A stretch of DNA of 64,000 nucleotides from positions 1-64,000 of the forward strand of contig CADAAU010000010.1 in the NCBI GenBank assembly GCA_902786015.1. The letters are read 5' to 3'. This document shows, in pieces, positions 1 to 8,011 of this stretch. The DNA comes from an uncultured Coriobacteriaceae bacterium. Its GTDB lineage: Bacteria; Actinomycetota; Coriobacteriia; Coriobacteriales; Atopobiaceae. Below the pieces are notes generated by a model. It saw only the letters and a list, made by a program, of their open reading frames with translations, had not been told where the DNA came from and ran no database searches. Position 1 is the stretch's first letter; the number at the start of each line of letters is the position of its first letter. The position numbers and the translations under genes were made by a program.

Positions 1-73
1 GTTTGCAATTCTGGCGCAGCGCAACAAGAGTGGTGATTCTATACCTTTATCCGGGTGCCTTCCTCTATGGAAA

Positions 74-149
74 GGGCGGAGGTTATGCCACCGTGCTCGG
101 ACAGTCCTCGCTGCGCTGCGGAACTCGCCCGGGGACATAACCTCCACCC
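74..149. repeat. Family B inverted repeat, copy 1
   Basis: The arms GGCGGAGGTTATG and CATAACCTCCACCC face each other around an inner segment reading gctcggacagtcctcg...gcggaactcgc. The same arms and inner segment recur at 431-474 (half), 22827-22976 and 37183-37296, so this is a dispersed palindromic element rather than a chance hairpin. No coding potential was found. Bases 1-73 hold nothing I can name. Confidence 0.7.
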
Positions 150-162
150 TTGCTCGTGATTC

Positions 163-246
163 GTGTGTCAACACCTCCGTCCCCATGACACGCGTCCCCA
201 TGACACGGTGTGTCAACACCTCCGTCCCCATGACACGGCATGACAC
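163..246. repeat. Tandem GTGTCA/TGACAC repeat cluster
   Basis: A 30-nt unit beginning gtgtgtcaacacctccg and ending ccccatgacacg occurs at 163-192 and again at 208-237, a 45-nt period. The shorter piece gtccccatgacacg also occurs at 194-207, and another TGACAC at 241-246. TGACAC and its complement GTGTCA therefore appear about six times in 84 bases in both orientations and could fold into alternative hairpins. No gene overlaps it. Confidence 0.75.
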
Positions 247-275
247 GGTGACCTGCGCATTCGTAAACTGGGGGA

Positions 276-320
276 CAAAGTCGGAGGGGTACTTCTTCAC
301 AAAGTACCCCTCCGACTTTG
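276..320. repeat. Perfect 19-bp hairpin
   Basis: The arm CAAAGTCGGAGGGGTACTT (276-294) is followed by a 7-nt loop and its exact complement (302-320). No T-run follows on either strand, so it does not look like an ordinary intrinsic terminator. It lies in the gene-free 1-618 stretch beside two other repeat families. Confidence 0.75.
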
Positions 321-430
321 TGCAAGCGTGTCGAAGCCTCCCCTATGGCACCTCGAAGCCGGCGGGAGGCTTGGCCACAGGGTATGCCCACCGCGCGCAG
401 CCCCGCCGGGGCCGAGGAGCGTCGAGCTCA

Positions 431-474
431 GGCGCATAACCTCCGCCCCCGCCCGGCGAGGACTGCCTGAGCAT
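431..474. repeat. Family B repeat, half copy
   Basis: The segment gcgcataacctccgcccccg followed by gaggactgcctgagc matches one arm plus inner part of the family B element in reverse orientation. The second arm is missing or too diverged to see. A weaker hairpin (agcctccc...gggaggctt) lies just upstream near 336-372. Confidence 0.55.
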
Positions 475-618
475 GGGAGATGTTCCCACCGCCCGGACTT
501 GGCGGCAACACCTACCTGCTCAAGACGTGCCATCAGATTTCGTTCGTTCTGTCCCACGATGCACTTAGGTGGCGGTATGGGCTATAGTGATACACGTTTG
601 CGTAACTCAGGAGAGCAC

Positions 619-1299
619 ATGAGGATTCTGGCCATAATACCCGCCTACAACGAGGAAGAATGCCTCGAGGATACTGTTTCCTCTCTCAAGGCAGCATGCC
701 CTGATGTCGACTACCTCGTGGTCAACGACGGATCGAGCGACAGCACCGAGGACGTATGCATATCGTGCGGGCTCAACCACATGAGGCTCCCCATCAACTG
801 TGGGCTCGCCACGGCATTCCAGGCAGGCATGAAATACGCTTTTCGTCACGACTACGATGCTGCAGTACAGTTCGACGCCGATGGACAACATCTGCCAGAA
901 TACATTCTTCCCATGGCGCAAGCGCTCGACGATCAGGATGCCGATATAGTCATCGCGTCTCGCGTACTCGCCGGCGAGAAAATCAGTGGGGCCAGAGGTG
1001 CCGGCTCAAAGCTCATCTCGCTTCTGATTCATCTAACCGGAGGGGTTCGACTCACCGATCCCACGTCCGGCATGCGTATGTATGGAAGAAAAACAATCGA
1101 GACCTTCTCGAAGGGCCACGACCTCACGCCAGAACCCGACACGGTGGCACTGCTCGCCCGAAAAGGCGCAACCGTCGTCGAGGTGCCTGCCCACATGCAG
1201 GAACGCCAAGGCGGCGAGAGCTACCTGGACCTGTCCCACGTAATTCGCTACATGGCACGCACTTGTTGCTCGATTCTCTTCTTTCAATGGTTTAGATAG
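619..1299 (+). CDS. GT2 glycosyltransferase, dolichol-phosphate-sugar synthase type
   Basis: A 226-residue cytosolic GT2 enzyme. The N terminus has the family signature IPAYNEE; VVNDGSSD and the catalytic-type FDADGQH follow at about residues 37-44 and 89-95. Length and motif order match DPM1/polyprenyl-phosphate hexosyltransferases without the C-terminal membrane part. The ATG at 619 follows AGGAGAG at 608-614; longer readings start inside repeat DNA and lack family similarity. The next gene encodes a DUF2304 membrane protein, a common partner of such enzymes, so the pair probably charges a lipid carrier with a sugar for surface polymer assembly. The sugar cannot be read from the sequence. 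Confidence 0.85.
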   Translation: MRILAIIPAYNEEECLEDTVSSLKAACPDVDYLVVNDGSSDSTEDVCISCGLNHMRLPINCGLATAFQAGMKYAFRHDYDAAVQFDADGQHLPEYILPMAQALDDQDADIVIASRVLAGEKISGARGAGSKLISLLIHLTGGVRLTDPTSGMRMYGRKTIETFSKGHDLTPEPDTVALLARKGATVVEVPAHMQERQGGESYLDLSHVIRYMARTCCSILFFQWFR

Positions 1300-1307
1300 G
1301 AGTCGCT

Positions 1308-1670
1308 GTGTCCGTTACACTTCGCATCCTCTGCGTCTTGGGCTCTGCCATCACCTTTGCGGTCATCGCCAAGCGCATCAAGAAGGCAAAGGTACGCATA
1401 GATGACTCCCTCTTTTGGATCGTGTTTTCGTTTGGCCTGCTCGTTATCGCTGTTTTCCCCGACATACCGCGTTTCTTGGCCACGCTCTTTGGATTCCAGG
1501 CGACGAGCAACTTTGTGTTCTTGGCCGTCATCATGCTTTTGCTGCTGCGAGAATTCTCCAACACCATGAAGATCTCGATGCTCAACGAGCGCCTAAACGA
1601 GTTGGCACAGGAACAGGCACTGCAGGCGAAAGAGGAGGAAGATGGAGATGGACCGCATGCCAAACGTTAA
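1308..1670 (+). CDS. DUF2304 small membrane protein
   Basis: A 120-residue protein with three likely transmembrane segments (about residues 4-21, 36-51 and 62-82) and a charged, Glu-rich C-terminal tail. Size and layout fit the DUF2304 family, whose members sit next to GT2 polyprenyl-sugar transferases as this one does. It probably anchors or assists the upstream enzyme at the membrane; the exact role is not established. It begins with GTG at 1308, eight bases after the upstream stop, with GGAG just before it. Its 3' end overlaps the next glycosyltransferase by up to 29 nt, indicating translational coupling in one operon. Confidence 0.8.
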   Translation: MSVTLRILCVLGSAITFAVIAKRIKKAKVRIDDSLFWIVFSFGLLVIAVFPDIPRFLATLFGFQATSNFVFLAVIMLLLLREFSNTMKISMLNERLNELAQEQALQAKEEEDGDGPHAKR

Positions 1671-2697
1671 GCTGAGCATCGTTGTTCCGTGCTACAAAGC
1701 CGAACGCTATCTGCCAAAGTGCCTCAGCTCGCTTATGGGGCAGACATTGCAAGACATAGAAGTCGTAGCCGTAAACGACGGATCTCCCGACCGATGCCTA
1801 AGCATTCTACAAGAGTGGCAGGAGCGCTATCCCCAAAAGATCCAAATCATCGACAAGCAAAACGAGGGCATGTGGCATGCTCGATGGGACGGTATTGGAG
1901 TCGCGCGCGGTGAATACATTGGGTTCTTGGACAGCGACGACTACGCAGAGCCAAACTTCGCCGAGCTGATGTACACGACCGCAAAAGAATCCGATGCCGA
2001 CATTGTTGTATGCGGGTTTTCTCGCACCGACCTCGACTCGGGACGAATTCTCTCGCAGGAAATGTGCGAACCACGACCAGGGTTTTCTCCCATCAAGGAA
2101 CCGGGGCGCATTTTGGAAATCAACGGCGCGCAGTGGAACAAGATCTTCCGCGCATCCGTGCTCAAGAACATGCATACCTTAAGCGTCACACCGCCAGTGC
2201 TTGAGGACCTGCTCTTCCAACTGCTTGTCTATCTCCAGATACGCGGCTCAATTACTTTTGTTCCCAAGTCCCTTATACACTACATGGTGCATCAGGGTTC
2301 GATAATCAAATCTGTTTCGGAAGAACAAGTTGACGAAACGTTCGCCGCCTTCGTGGAGACGCGCGATCTGTATGAGGCCGCTGGGACCGACATTGCTCTG
2401 TTACAGGCAATCGATGCGACCGCCTTCTTGCACATAGGGATTTCGCTCAACTATCGTCTCTCGTACACCGACTGCGACCTAGGCCGCGCCGTACGACGCT
2501 CGAAGCTGTTTTTGGACGAATACTTCCCCCTATGGCGCGACTCGCCTTATATTTGCGGGAGGTATGCACGACTTCACGGACCAACATATCGACGCCTTCT
2601 TATTTCCTCGCGCATGTTCAGGCTGGGACTTATGGTGCCATTTTTGACAACCTATCGCATAGTCACAGACCTCGCTCAATTCGACATAAAGTGGTGA
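1642..2697 (+). CDS. GT2 family glycosyltransferase
   Basis: A 351-residue GT2 enzyme with a GT-A fold at the N terminus: SIVVPCYKAERYLPKCL, then VNDGSPD and the metal-binding FLDSDDYAE at about residue 94. The C-terminal third is unlike anything I can name. It is typical of enzymes that extend cell-wall or capsular polysaccharides from nucleotide sugars at the inner membrane face. A GAGGAGG ribosome-binding site near 1631-1637 could serve ATG at 1642, 1648 or 1657, so the first five residues are uncertain. It belongs to the 619-3728 operon; acceptor and donor are unknown. Confidence 0.85.
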   Translation: MEMDRMPNVKLSIVVPCYKAERYLPKCLSSLMGQTLQDIEVVAVNDGSPDRCLSILQEWQERYPQKIQIIDKQNEGMWHARWDGIGVARGEYIGFLDSDDYAEPNFAELMYTTAKESDADIVVCGFSRTDLDSGRILSQEMCEPRPGFSPIKEPGRILEINGAQWNKIFRASVLKNMHTLSVTPPVLEDLLFQLLVYLQIRGSITFVPKSLIHYMVHQGSIIKSVSEEQVDETFAAFVETRDLYEAAGTDIALLQAIDATAFLHIGISLNYRLSYTDCDLGRAVRRSKLFLDEYFPLWRDSPYICGRYARLHGPTYRRLLISSRMFRLGLMVPFLTTYRIVTDLAQFDIKW

Positions 2698-2702
2698 AAC
2701 AC

Positions 2703-3728
2703 ATGGCTACGATCAGCATAATAATGGCAGTGTACAATTCCGAAGACTATATGCCCGCAGCTGTACAAAGCATTCTTGAACAGGATTACGATGACTTTGA
2801 GCTGTTGCTCATAGATGACGGGTCCACAGACAGCTCCGGAACATTGTGCGACGAGTTCGCCGCTCGTGACCCGCGCGTGCGCGCCTTCCACAAGCCGAAT
2901 GGCGGAATGTGCTCAGCTCGCAACTACGCCCTCGATCTCATTGAATCGACCTATGTGGCATTCTGTGACAACGACGACCGCTACTTGCCGCACCTGCTGC
3001 GCGACAACTTGCGCATTCTACGTGACAGCAACGCAGATTGCGTGTATTACGGCCGGCGCCTGGCCGTCTACGATACCAATGCTGCCAATCCGCGTACGAG
3101 CGAGATTCATCCGCCCAAATACGTTGTCCTAAAAGGGCAAGAGATTCACGACCACTACGATATAGCGCGTAGCGGAAGCGATGCCGTGTGGGCGTGTATC
3201 TACAGGCGCAGCATCATCGAGCAGCACCATCTACGATTTGACGAGCGACTTCGGCACGGCTGTGAAGACACGATCTTTACCCTGAGCTTCCTGCGTCATG
3301 CACGCACCATTGCCACGAACCCACAGTGCTATTACGTATGGCTACGCCGTTCGTCGCACAGTTCGTCGTTTGGTTTAACCGATGACTTCAAACTTGGATT
3401 CGAAACCGCGGTAATGCTCGAATGCGCCCTGATCGACGACTGGGATGTCTTCGATCGTCTTCCTGACTTTTGTGCCAACCGAATGGCACGCTATCTCCTC
3501 AACCCACTCGAGACTGCGCTTTTGAGCTCCAAACTCTCATACGAGGAGCTCCTGCCACTCTTCCAGTGGCTTGCAGACTTCTTTGAGCCCCGTGCCTCTT
3601 ACTTTGAGGGCAGAATCGCATTGCCACGCAAGGTGTTCTGCTTGCTCATCCTTCAAAGGCGCTTCCGCGCCGCAGCGGTATGCATGCGTGCGGCGCAGGT
3701 ATATATCGCGCATTCGAAGCGCCGTTAG
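2703..3728 (+). CDS. GT2 family glycosyltransferase
   Basis: A 341-residue GT2 enzyme with SIIMAVYNSEDYM at the start, LLIDDGSTDSSG at about residues 33-44 and a CDNDDRY metal-binding motif near residue 86. ATG 2703 lies five bases after the upstream stop, and the GT-A domain begins within the first few residues; upstream in-frame codons lie inside the previous gene. It is the last gene of the + strand glycosyltransferase operon. Its 3' end overlaps the convergent licD-like gene by 4 nt, so no terminator separates them. Likely role: another sugar-addition step in the same surface glycan; specificity unknown. Confidence 0.85.
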   Translation: MATISIIMAVYNSEDYMPAAVQSILEQDYDDFELLLIDDGSTDSSGTLCDEFAARDPRVRAFHKPNGGMCSARNYALDLIESTYVAFCDNDDRYLPHLLRDNLRILRDSNADCVYYGRRLAVYDTNAANPRTSEIHPPKYVVLKGQEIHDHYDIARSGSDAVWACIYRRSIIEQHHLRFDERLRHGCEDTIFTLSFLRHARTIATNPQCYYVWLRRSSHSSSFGLTDDFKLGFETAVMLECALIDDWDVFDRLPDFCANRMARYLLNPLETALLSSKLSYEELLPLFQWLADFFEPRASYFEGRIALPRKVFCLLILQRRFRAAAVCMRAAQVYIAHSKRR

Positions 3729-4585
3729 CGCAGGTCGATGACCTCTCCATCTCCTACGTCCAAGATAAGCGGCGTGTGCACATGCCGCTTCTCGACAGGC
3801 GGAAGTTCCATGTAATCGTGGTACAGGTCTGTGAGGAAGCGATTCCAATCGTGCGGCGCAAACACGGAGTGACCCTCGAAGCTAAGCTCCACCGGACTCA
3901 TGAGCGTAGACTCATGGAATGGATAGGGACGCGCGGCTGAGGGATTACCCCACCATTCGCTTGGGTGGTCCGTCTTGCAAGCCTTCTTGAACCGATGCAT
4001 CAGCCACTCTTGCGTCGTCGTAAGTCGCAAGAGACCGTGTATCACCGACCATCCCAATTGAGCGACCGGCCTCCACGAAAGAGTCTCGAGAACGGTGGGA
4101 CGCTTGATGCGATAGATGTAGATGAGCTTGGTCCAGAGTTGGGTCCGTCGCAGATGACCCACGCCATGATCGCCCTTCTTCTCTTCGAGGCGAATGTAGG
4201 GGAAGATGTCCACAAAGACACATTCGTCGCATCCCGCCTCCCAAGCGTCGCTCTCCACAAACGTCGTCCCCTCGTGGTAGAGCTTGCCCCACAGAACGTA
4301 TTGCGAGGCATCGGTCTCCATCTGATGCAAAGCTATGCCCTCGGGAAGTTCTTCTTTTGCATACTCACAGAACGCCTGAAAGTCTTCGAGGGGCATTCCC
4401 ACGTCTATGTCGTCGTCCCAGGGAATAAACCCGTTGTGGCGCACCGCCCCTAAACAGGTTCCCCCATCTATCCAGTAAATCAGACCATGTCGCCTGCAAA
4501 TGCGATCGATCTGTATGAGCATGTCCAGCTCCAATGCCTGAACACGTTCAAGTTTTCCAGGGGGATACTCTCGTTCGTTTACCAT
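3725..4585 (-). CDS. LicD family phosphotransferase
   Basis: A 286-residue protein with the LicD signature: IDGGTCLGAVRHNGFIPWDD followed by DIDVGM at about residues 39-64. LicD proteins transfer a phospho-alcohol (phosphocholine, ribitol- or glycerol-phosphate) from a CDP-linked donor to a surface glycan. The two genes upstream on the same strand encode a TarI-like cytidylyltransferase that could make such a CDP donor and an SDR that could make or modify its alcohol. I start at ATG 4585 because AAAAGG lies about 9 nt before it; a GTG at 4603 overlapping the upstream stop would add six residues. The substrate is inferred, not visible. Confidence 0.85.
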   Translation of the reverse strand: MVNEREYPPGKLERVQALELDMLIQIDRICRRHGLIYWIDGGTCLGAVRHNGFIPWDDDIDVGMPLEDFQAFCEYAKEELPEGIALHQMETDASQYVLWGKLYHEGTTFVESDAWEAGCDECVFVDIFPYIRLEEKKGDHGVGHLRRTQLWTKLIYIYRIKRPTVLETLSWRPVAQLGWSVIHGLLRLTTTQEWLMHRFKKACKTDHPSEWWGNPSAARPYPFHESTLMSPVELSFEGHSVFAPHDWNRFLTDLYHDYMELPPVEKRHVHTPLILDVGDGEVIDLR

Positions 4586-4599
4586 AGCCTCATACCTTT

Positions 4600-5637
4600 T
4601 CACTCATTGTTTTCTTCCGACCAAGAATCCAATAGACGCTCGTACATGCCTGCTAAGTCGACCTCAGGCTCCCATCCCATCTCGCGCATACGCGTAACGT
4701 CCATGTAGATCCGCCCAGAAGTCGCAAACCGACGGGCCGCGTCGGGATTGACAACCCGGCGCACATCGCTCGACGTCCCAAATCTGCTTGCGACCATGCG
4801 AGCCATCTCATACACGGAGCAAAACGTCTGTGGGTTCGCGACGTTGTAGGCAGCGCCTGCCTCGCCGCGCGCCACAAGCATGAGCAGCGCCCTCACCGCG
4901 TCGGCAGTATACACGTACATGTTGCTCTTTGAACCGTCAGTCAGCAAGACGATGTCCTCGCCCGCCACGCATCTACGTGCGAACTCGGCAAACACGCGGC
5001 GATCGTCGTTGCGGATTCCCGGCCCAAACGTCTGCGCGAGCCTCGCGACGCATGCGTCCGTATCGTATTGCGAGGCATACGCCGCGCACAACGTCTCGGC
5101 CAGCTGCTTCGCCTGCGGATAACTACTCCGCACGTTCATCGCGTCGAGTCTTCCTCCGCACTGTTCGTCAAGAGTCTCATCGGATCCAGACCCATACACC
5201 TCCATGGACGACACGTAGCACATGCGGGCGCTGCAACGACGAGCCAACTCGAGCATCGAGCGCGTCCCGGTGACAATGGCATCAATGGTCTGGACAGGAT
5301 GCTCGACCATGAAGGCACTGTCGGTGGGGCATGCACAATGAATAATGTAGTCGCATTCGGGCAGCAGAGCGCTGTCTTGTGTTGCGTCCCAGTGGACAAA
5401 GTCAGCGTTTGCACATCCTGAAAACTTCTTTCGCGCGACCTCCAAGTCTCGAACGGGTAGTATCACTTGAATTCCGGCATCGTGATGGCCAACCCGATAG
5501 GCCAAGGTCCGAGCACACAACCCACCCACAAGGCCCGTTGCGCCCGTAACGAGAACCCGTTTGTCTTGAAAGCTATCCCACGGAATGCGCTCGTCTGCGG
5601 CGAGAGACTCGACGTCTTTGTTGTACACAGCAACCAT
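4600..5637 (-). CDS. Extended SDR (NAD-dependent epimerase/dehydratase family)
   Basis: A 345-residue extended short-chain dehydrogenase. The Rossmann motif TGATGLVGG occurs near residue 30 and the active-site SYPQAK (YxxxK) near residue 168. It resembles nucleotide-sugar epimerases, although classical TarI partners (TarJ) belong to the medium-chain family, so it may instead act on a CDP-linked or free polyol precursor. ATG 5637 follows AAAGG by 8 nt; a longer reading into the upstream gene has no family similarity. It lies between the cytidylyltransferase and LicD genes, and its stop is separated from the chosen licD start by 14 nt. Confidence 0.75.
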   Translation of the reverse strand: MVAVYNKDVESLAADERIPWDSFQDKRVLVTGATGLVGGLCARTLAYRVGHHDAGIQVILPVRDLEVARKKFSGCANADFVHWDATQDSALLPECDYIIHCACPTDSAFMVEHPVQTIDAIVTGTRSMLELARRCSARMCYVSSMEVYGSGSDETLDEQCGGRLDAMNVRSSYPQAKQLAETLCAAYASQYDTDACVARLAQTFGPGIRNDDRRVFAEFARRCVAGEDIVLLTDGSKSNMYVYTADAVRALLMLVARGEAGAAYNVANPQTFCSVYEMARMVASRFGTSSDVRRVVNPDAARRFATSGRIYMDVTRMREMGWEPEVDLAGMYERLLDSWSEENNE

Positions 5638-5662
5638 CAAACATAACCTTTCGAACCTAAGC

Positions 5663-6394
5663 CTAGGCCTTATGTAACCAAAGCATCCGCTGGTCGCGCG
5701 CCTCCATGTAGCCCTTGAATGCATAGTAGTCCATCGGCGTCGTAACCTTTATGTTTTCGACCGGTCCCTGCACCGTATAAATCTTGTGACCAAAGTAGCT
5801 CATGAGGGTTACCGAGTCGATAAACTCACCCAGACCTTCCTTTTGAGCCCGCAGATGTGCCTCGTAGAGCTCCTGAAGCGAGAAGGCCTGTGGGGCGCGA
5901 GCAAGCCCGACGCTTGCCCGAGGAATGATTTGGCTCACGGAGTCGTGCGGTCCTTCCACAAAGATCGTCTCGATCGCCGGCGCAATCGTCGCCGTACATC
6001 CGCGCGCCCGTACGGAGTCGATGCATTTGGTGATGGTCTCCTCGTCGATGAGCGGTCGGACCCCGTCGTGGACGAGCACGATGGCATCGGTATCCTGAAC
6101 CGTGTGATGTAGGTGATCAAGACCACGGAAAATCGATTCTTGGCCAGTCGACCCACCGGGGACCACGTCGATGGGGATGCCATAATGACGTCGCGCGAGC
6201 ACGGTCTTTAGATAGGGTATCCAGTCCTCAAGACAGACCACCACCATACCCGTCATCTGCGGGTGTTCGGCGAAATGCGCAATCGTGTAGTCAATGATGG
6301 GCCGTCCGCCGAGTTCCAAGAACTGCTTCGGTCGTGCACTGCCACCCATGCGTCGGCCCACGCCGCCCGCAAATATCACCGTGTATACGCCCAT
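5663..6394 (-). CDS. IspD/TarI-like cytidylyltransferase
   Basis: A 243-residue nucleotidyltransferase of the IspD/TarI group. It shows the CTP-binding loop FAGGVGRRMGG with PKQF at residues 7-27, VHDGVRP near residue 112 and KVTTPMD near the C terminus. The TarI branch makes CDP-ribitol for wall polymers and the IspD branch CDP-methylerythritol. The adjacent SDR and LicD genes favour a CDP-polyol or similar donor for a surface glycan. ATG 6394 matches the usual family N terminus; ATG 6430 would add 12 residues. An 89-nt gap separates it from the divergent flippase gene, so a shared regulatory region is likely. Confidence 0.78.
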   Translation of the reverse strand: MGVYTVIFAGGVGRRMGGSARPKQFLELGGRPIIDYTIAHFAEHPQMTGMVVVCLEDWIPYLKTVLARRHYGIPIDVVPGGSTGQESIFRGLDHLHHTVQDTDAIVLVHDGVRPLIDEETITKCIDSVRARGCTATIAPAIETIFVEGPHDSVSQIIPRASVGLARAPQAFSLQELYEAHLRAQKEGLGEFIDSVTLMSYFGHKIYTVQGPVENIKVTTPMDYYAFKGYMEARDQRMLWLHKA

Positions 6395-6483
6395 CTTACC
6401 GACCACCGATCCCGCATCAAAGAGTTGCATGAGGACTGCTCAAACGACCACAAGTATAGCCCACAAAAGGGTATACTCTAGCC

Positions 6484-7953
6484 ATGGCTAAGTCGGTAGC
6501 AAAGAACGCACTCTACAGTGGGCTCCGTACCCTGAGTACGGTGCTCTTTCCACTCATTACCTATCCGTATGCATCGCGCGTGCTGCTTGCGGATAACTTG
6601 GGGAAGGTCGACTTTTCGGTCTCGCTTGTCTCGTATTTCCTTCTTGTAGCCGGACTGGGCATCACGAACTACGCCACTCGCGAGGGGGCTCGCGTACGCG
6701 AAGACCAAGAAGAGCTCGATCGGTTTTCTTCCGAGGTCTTTACCATCAATCTGTGCTCGACCGTCATTTCGTATACGCTGCTCGCAGCACTAGTCGTCGC
6801 CTGGCCACACCTGCAGGGATACGCAGCGCTGCTTGCCATCCAGTCGCTCACCATTATCGGCACGACCATCGGCGTTGAGTGGCTCTACGCGCTGAGCGAG
6901 GACTTTGGCTACATCACCGCTCGAACTCTCGTGGTGCAGGTCGTTTCTGCCGTCCTGCTCTTTGCACTCGTGAAGCAGCAGTCGGACTACATCGTGTACG
7001 CCGCAATCATCGTGCTTTCCAACGTCGGTGCGAACGTCTTTAACTTCGTTCGCTCCCGCAGGCACGCACGTATTCGCCTCGTGTGGAACTTCGACGCCAA
7101 GCGGCATCTCATTCCCATGCTCGTGCTCTTTGGCAATACCATCGCGACGTCGATCTACATAAATCTCGACGTCACCATCCTCAACGTTATCCGTGGGGAC
7201 CATGACGTGGGAATCTATGGCCTTGCCGTAAAGCTCTACACTGGAGTCAAGCAATTTCTCAATGCGCTGGCGATGGTCTCTTTGCCACGGCTGTCGTTGT
7301 ACCTTGCGAGCGGACGTTCAGACGATTACGTTTCGCTTATTAGGTCCATCGTGCACAGCCTCATCATCGTGGTCTTGCCGTGCATTTTGCTTCTCTTCTT
7401 GTTGGCAGATCCTGCCGTGCTCCTCTTTGGTGGACCGGGGTTCGTGGAATCTGTCGACTCACTCCGCGTGCTCTGCGTTGCCTTAGCGCCAGCCGTGTTT
7501 GCTGCCTTCATGGTGAACTCCGTCCTGCTTCCCAACCTGCAGGAACGTTACGTCCTCGCCTCCACCATCTTGGGGGCAGTCGTTAACCTTGCCCTGAACC
7601 TCGTTGTCATACCTATCTACGGCCCCGTTGGGGCAGCATTCGCCACTGCGGTTGCCGAGTTTTCCGTGCTCGGCGTTACAACATTCTTTGCACGCCCCTT
7701 CATAGACCTTCGAAGGCTCGTCGCCTCGCAAGTCCGGGTCTTCGCAGCAACAATCATAGGGATGTGCGCCATGGCAGTAGTCTGCACCCTCTTGCACCGT
7801 TCCTTTGGGGACTCGCTCATCGGGTTCGCAATCACTGGTATCGCATCTTTGGGAATCTATGCCATCGTGCTTTTCATTGCCAGAGACTCGCTGGTCATGC
7901 GGCTCGTCGGTCGGCTACGAGGCCCGCGGAAGGCCCCGACTACGGACGAGTGA
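6484..7953 (+). CDS. Wzx-type polysaccharide flippase (MOP superfamily)
   Basis: A 489-residue integral membrane protein with about 12-14 hydrophobic helices spread evenly along its length and a short basic C terminus (RLRGPRKAP). The start MAKSVAKNALYSGLRTLSTV is typical of the polysaccharide biosynthesis flippases that move undecaprenyl-linked oligosaccharides across the membrane. It stands alone on + between two - strand groups but in the middle of the polysaccharide locus, which supports the call. It starts at ATG 6484 with little visible ribosome-binding sequence. The -10-like TATACT at 6472-6477 lies very close to the start, so the transcript may have a very short leader. Confidence 0.85.
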   Translation: MAKSVAKNALYSGLRTLSTVLFPLITYPYASRVLLADNLGKVDFSVSLVSYFLLVAGLGITNYATREGARVREDQEELDRFSSEVFTINLCSTVISYTLLAALVVAWPHLQGYAALLAIQSLTIIGTTIGVEWLYALSEDFGYITARTLVVQVVSAVLLFALVKQQSDYIVYAAIIVLSNVGANVFNFVRSRRHARIRLVWNFDAKRHLIPMLVLFGNTIATSIYINLDVTILNVIRGDHDVGIYGLAVKLYTGVKQFLNALAMVSLPRLSLYLASGRSDDYVSLIRSIVHSLIIVVLPCILLLFLLADPAVLLFGGPGFVESVDSLRVLCVALAPAVFAAFMVNSVLLPNLQERYVLASTILGAVVNLALNLVVIPIYGPVGAAFATAVAEFSVLGVTTFFARPFIDLRRLVASQVRVFAATIIGMCAMAVVCTLLHRSFGDSLIGFAITGIASLGIYAIVLFIARDSLVMRLVGRLRGPRKAPTTDE

Positions 7954-8011
7954 CGAGATTTGTTTGTCGTTGGCGAATCCGGCGAACAGACACATATACG
8001 GGCGATGCCAC

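Noticed and set aside
163..246. A CRISPR array
   Set aside because: The repeats are interleaved at irregular spacing without unique spacers of constant length, and no cas genes are present in the window.
83..557. Short open frames in the first 600 bases
   Set aside because: They run through palindromic repeats, lack ribosome-binding sites and encode Arg/Pro/Gly-rich text without any family similarity.
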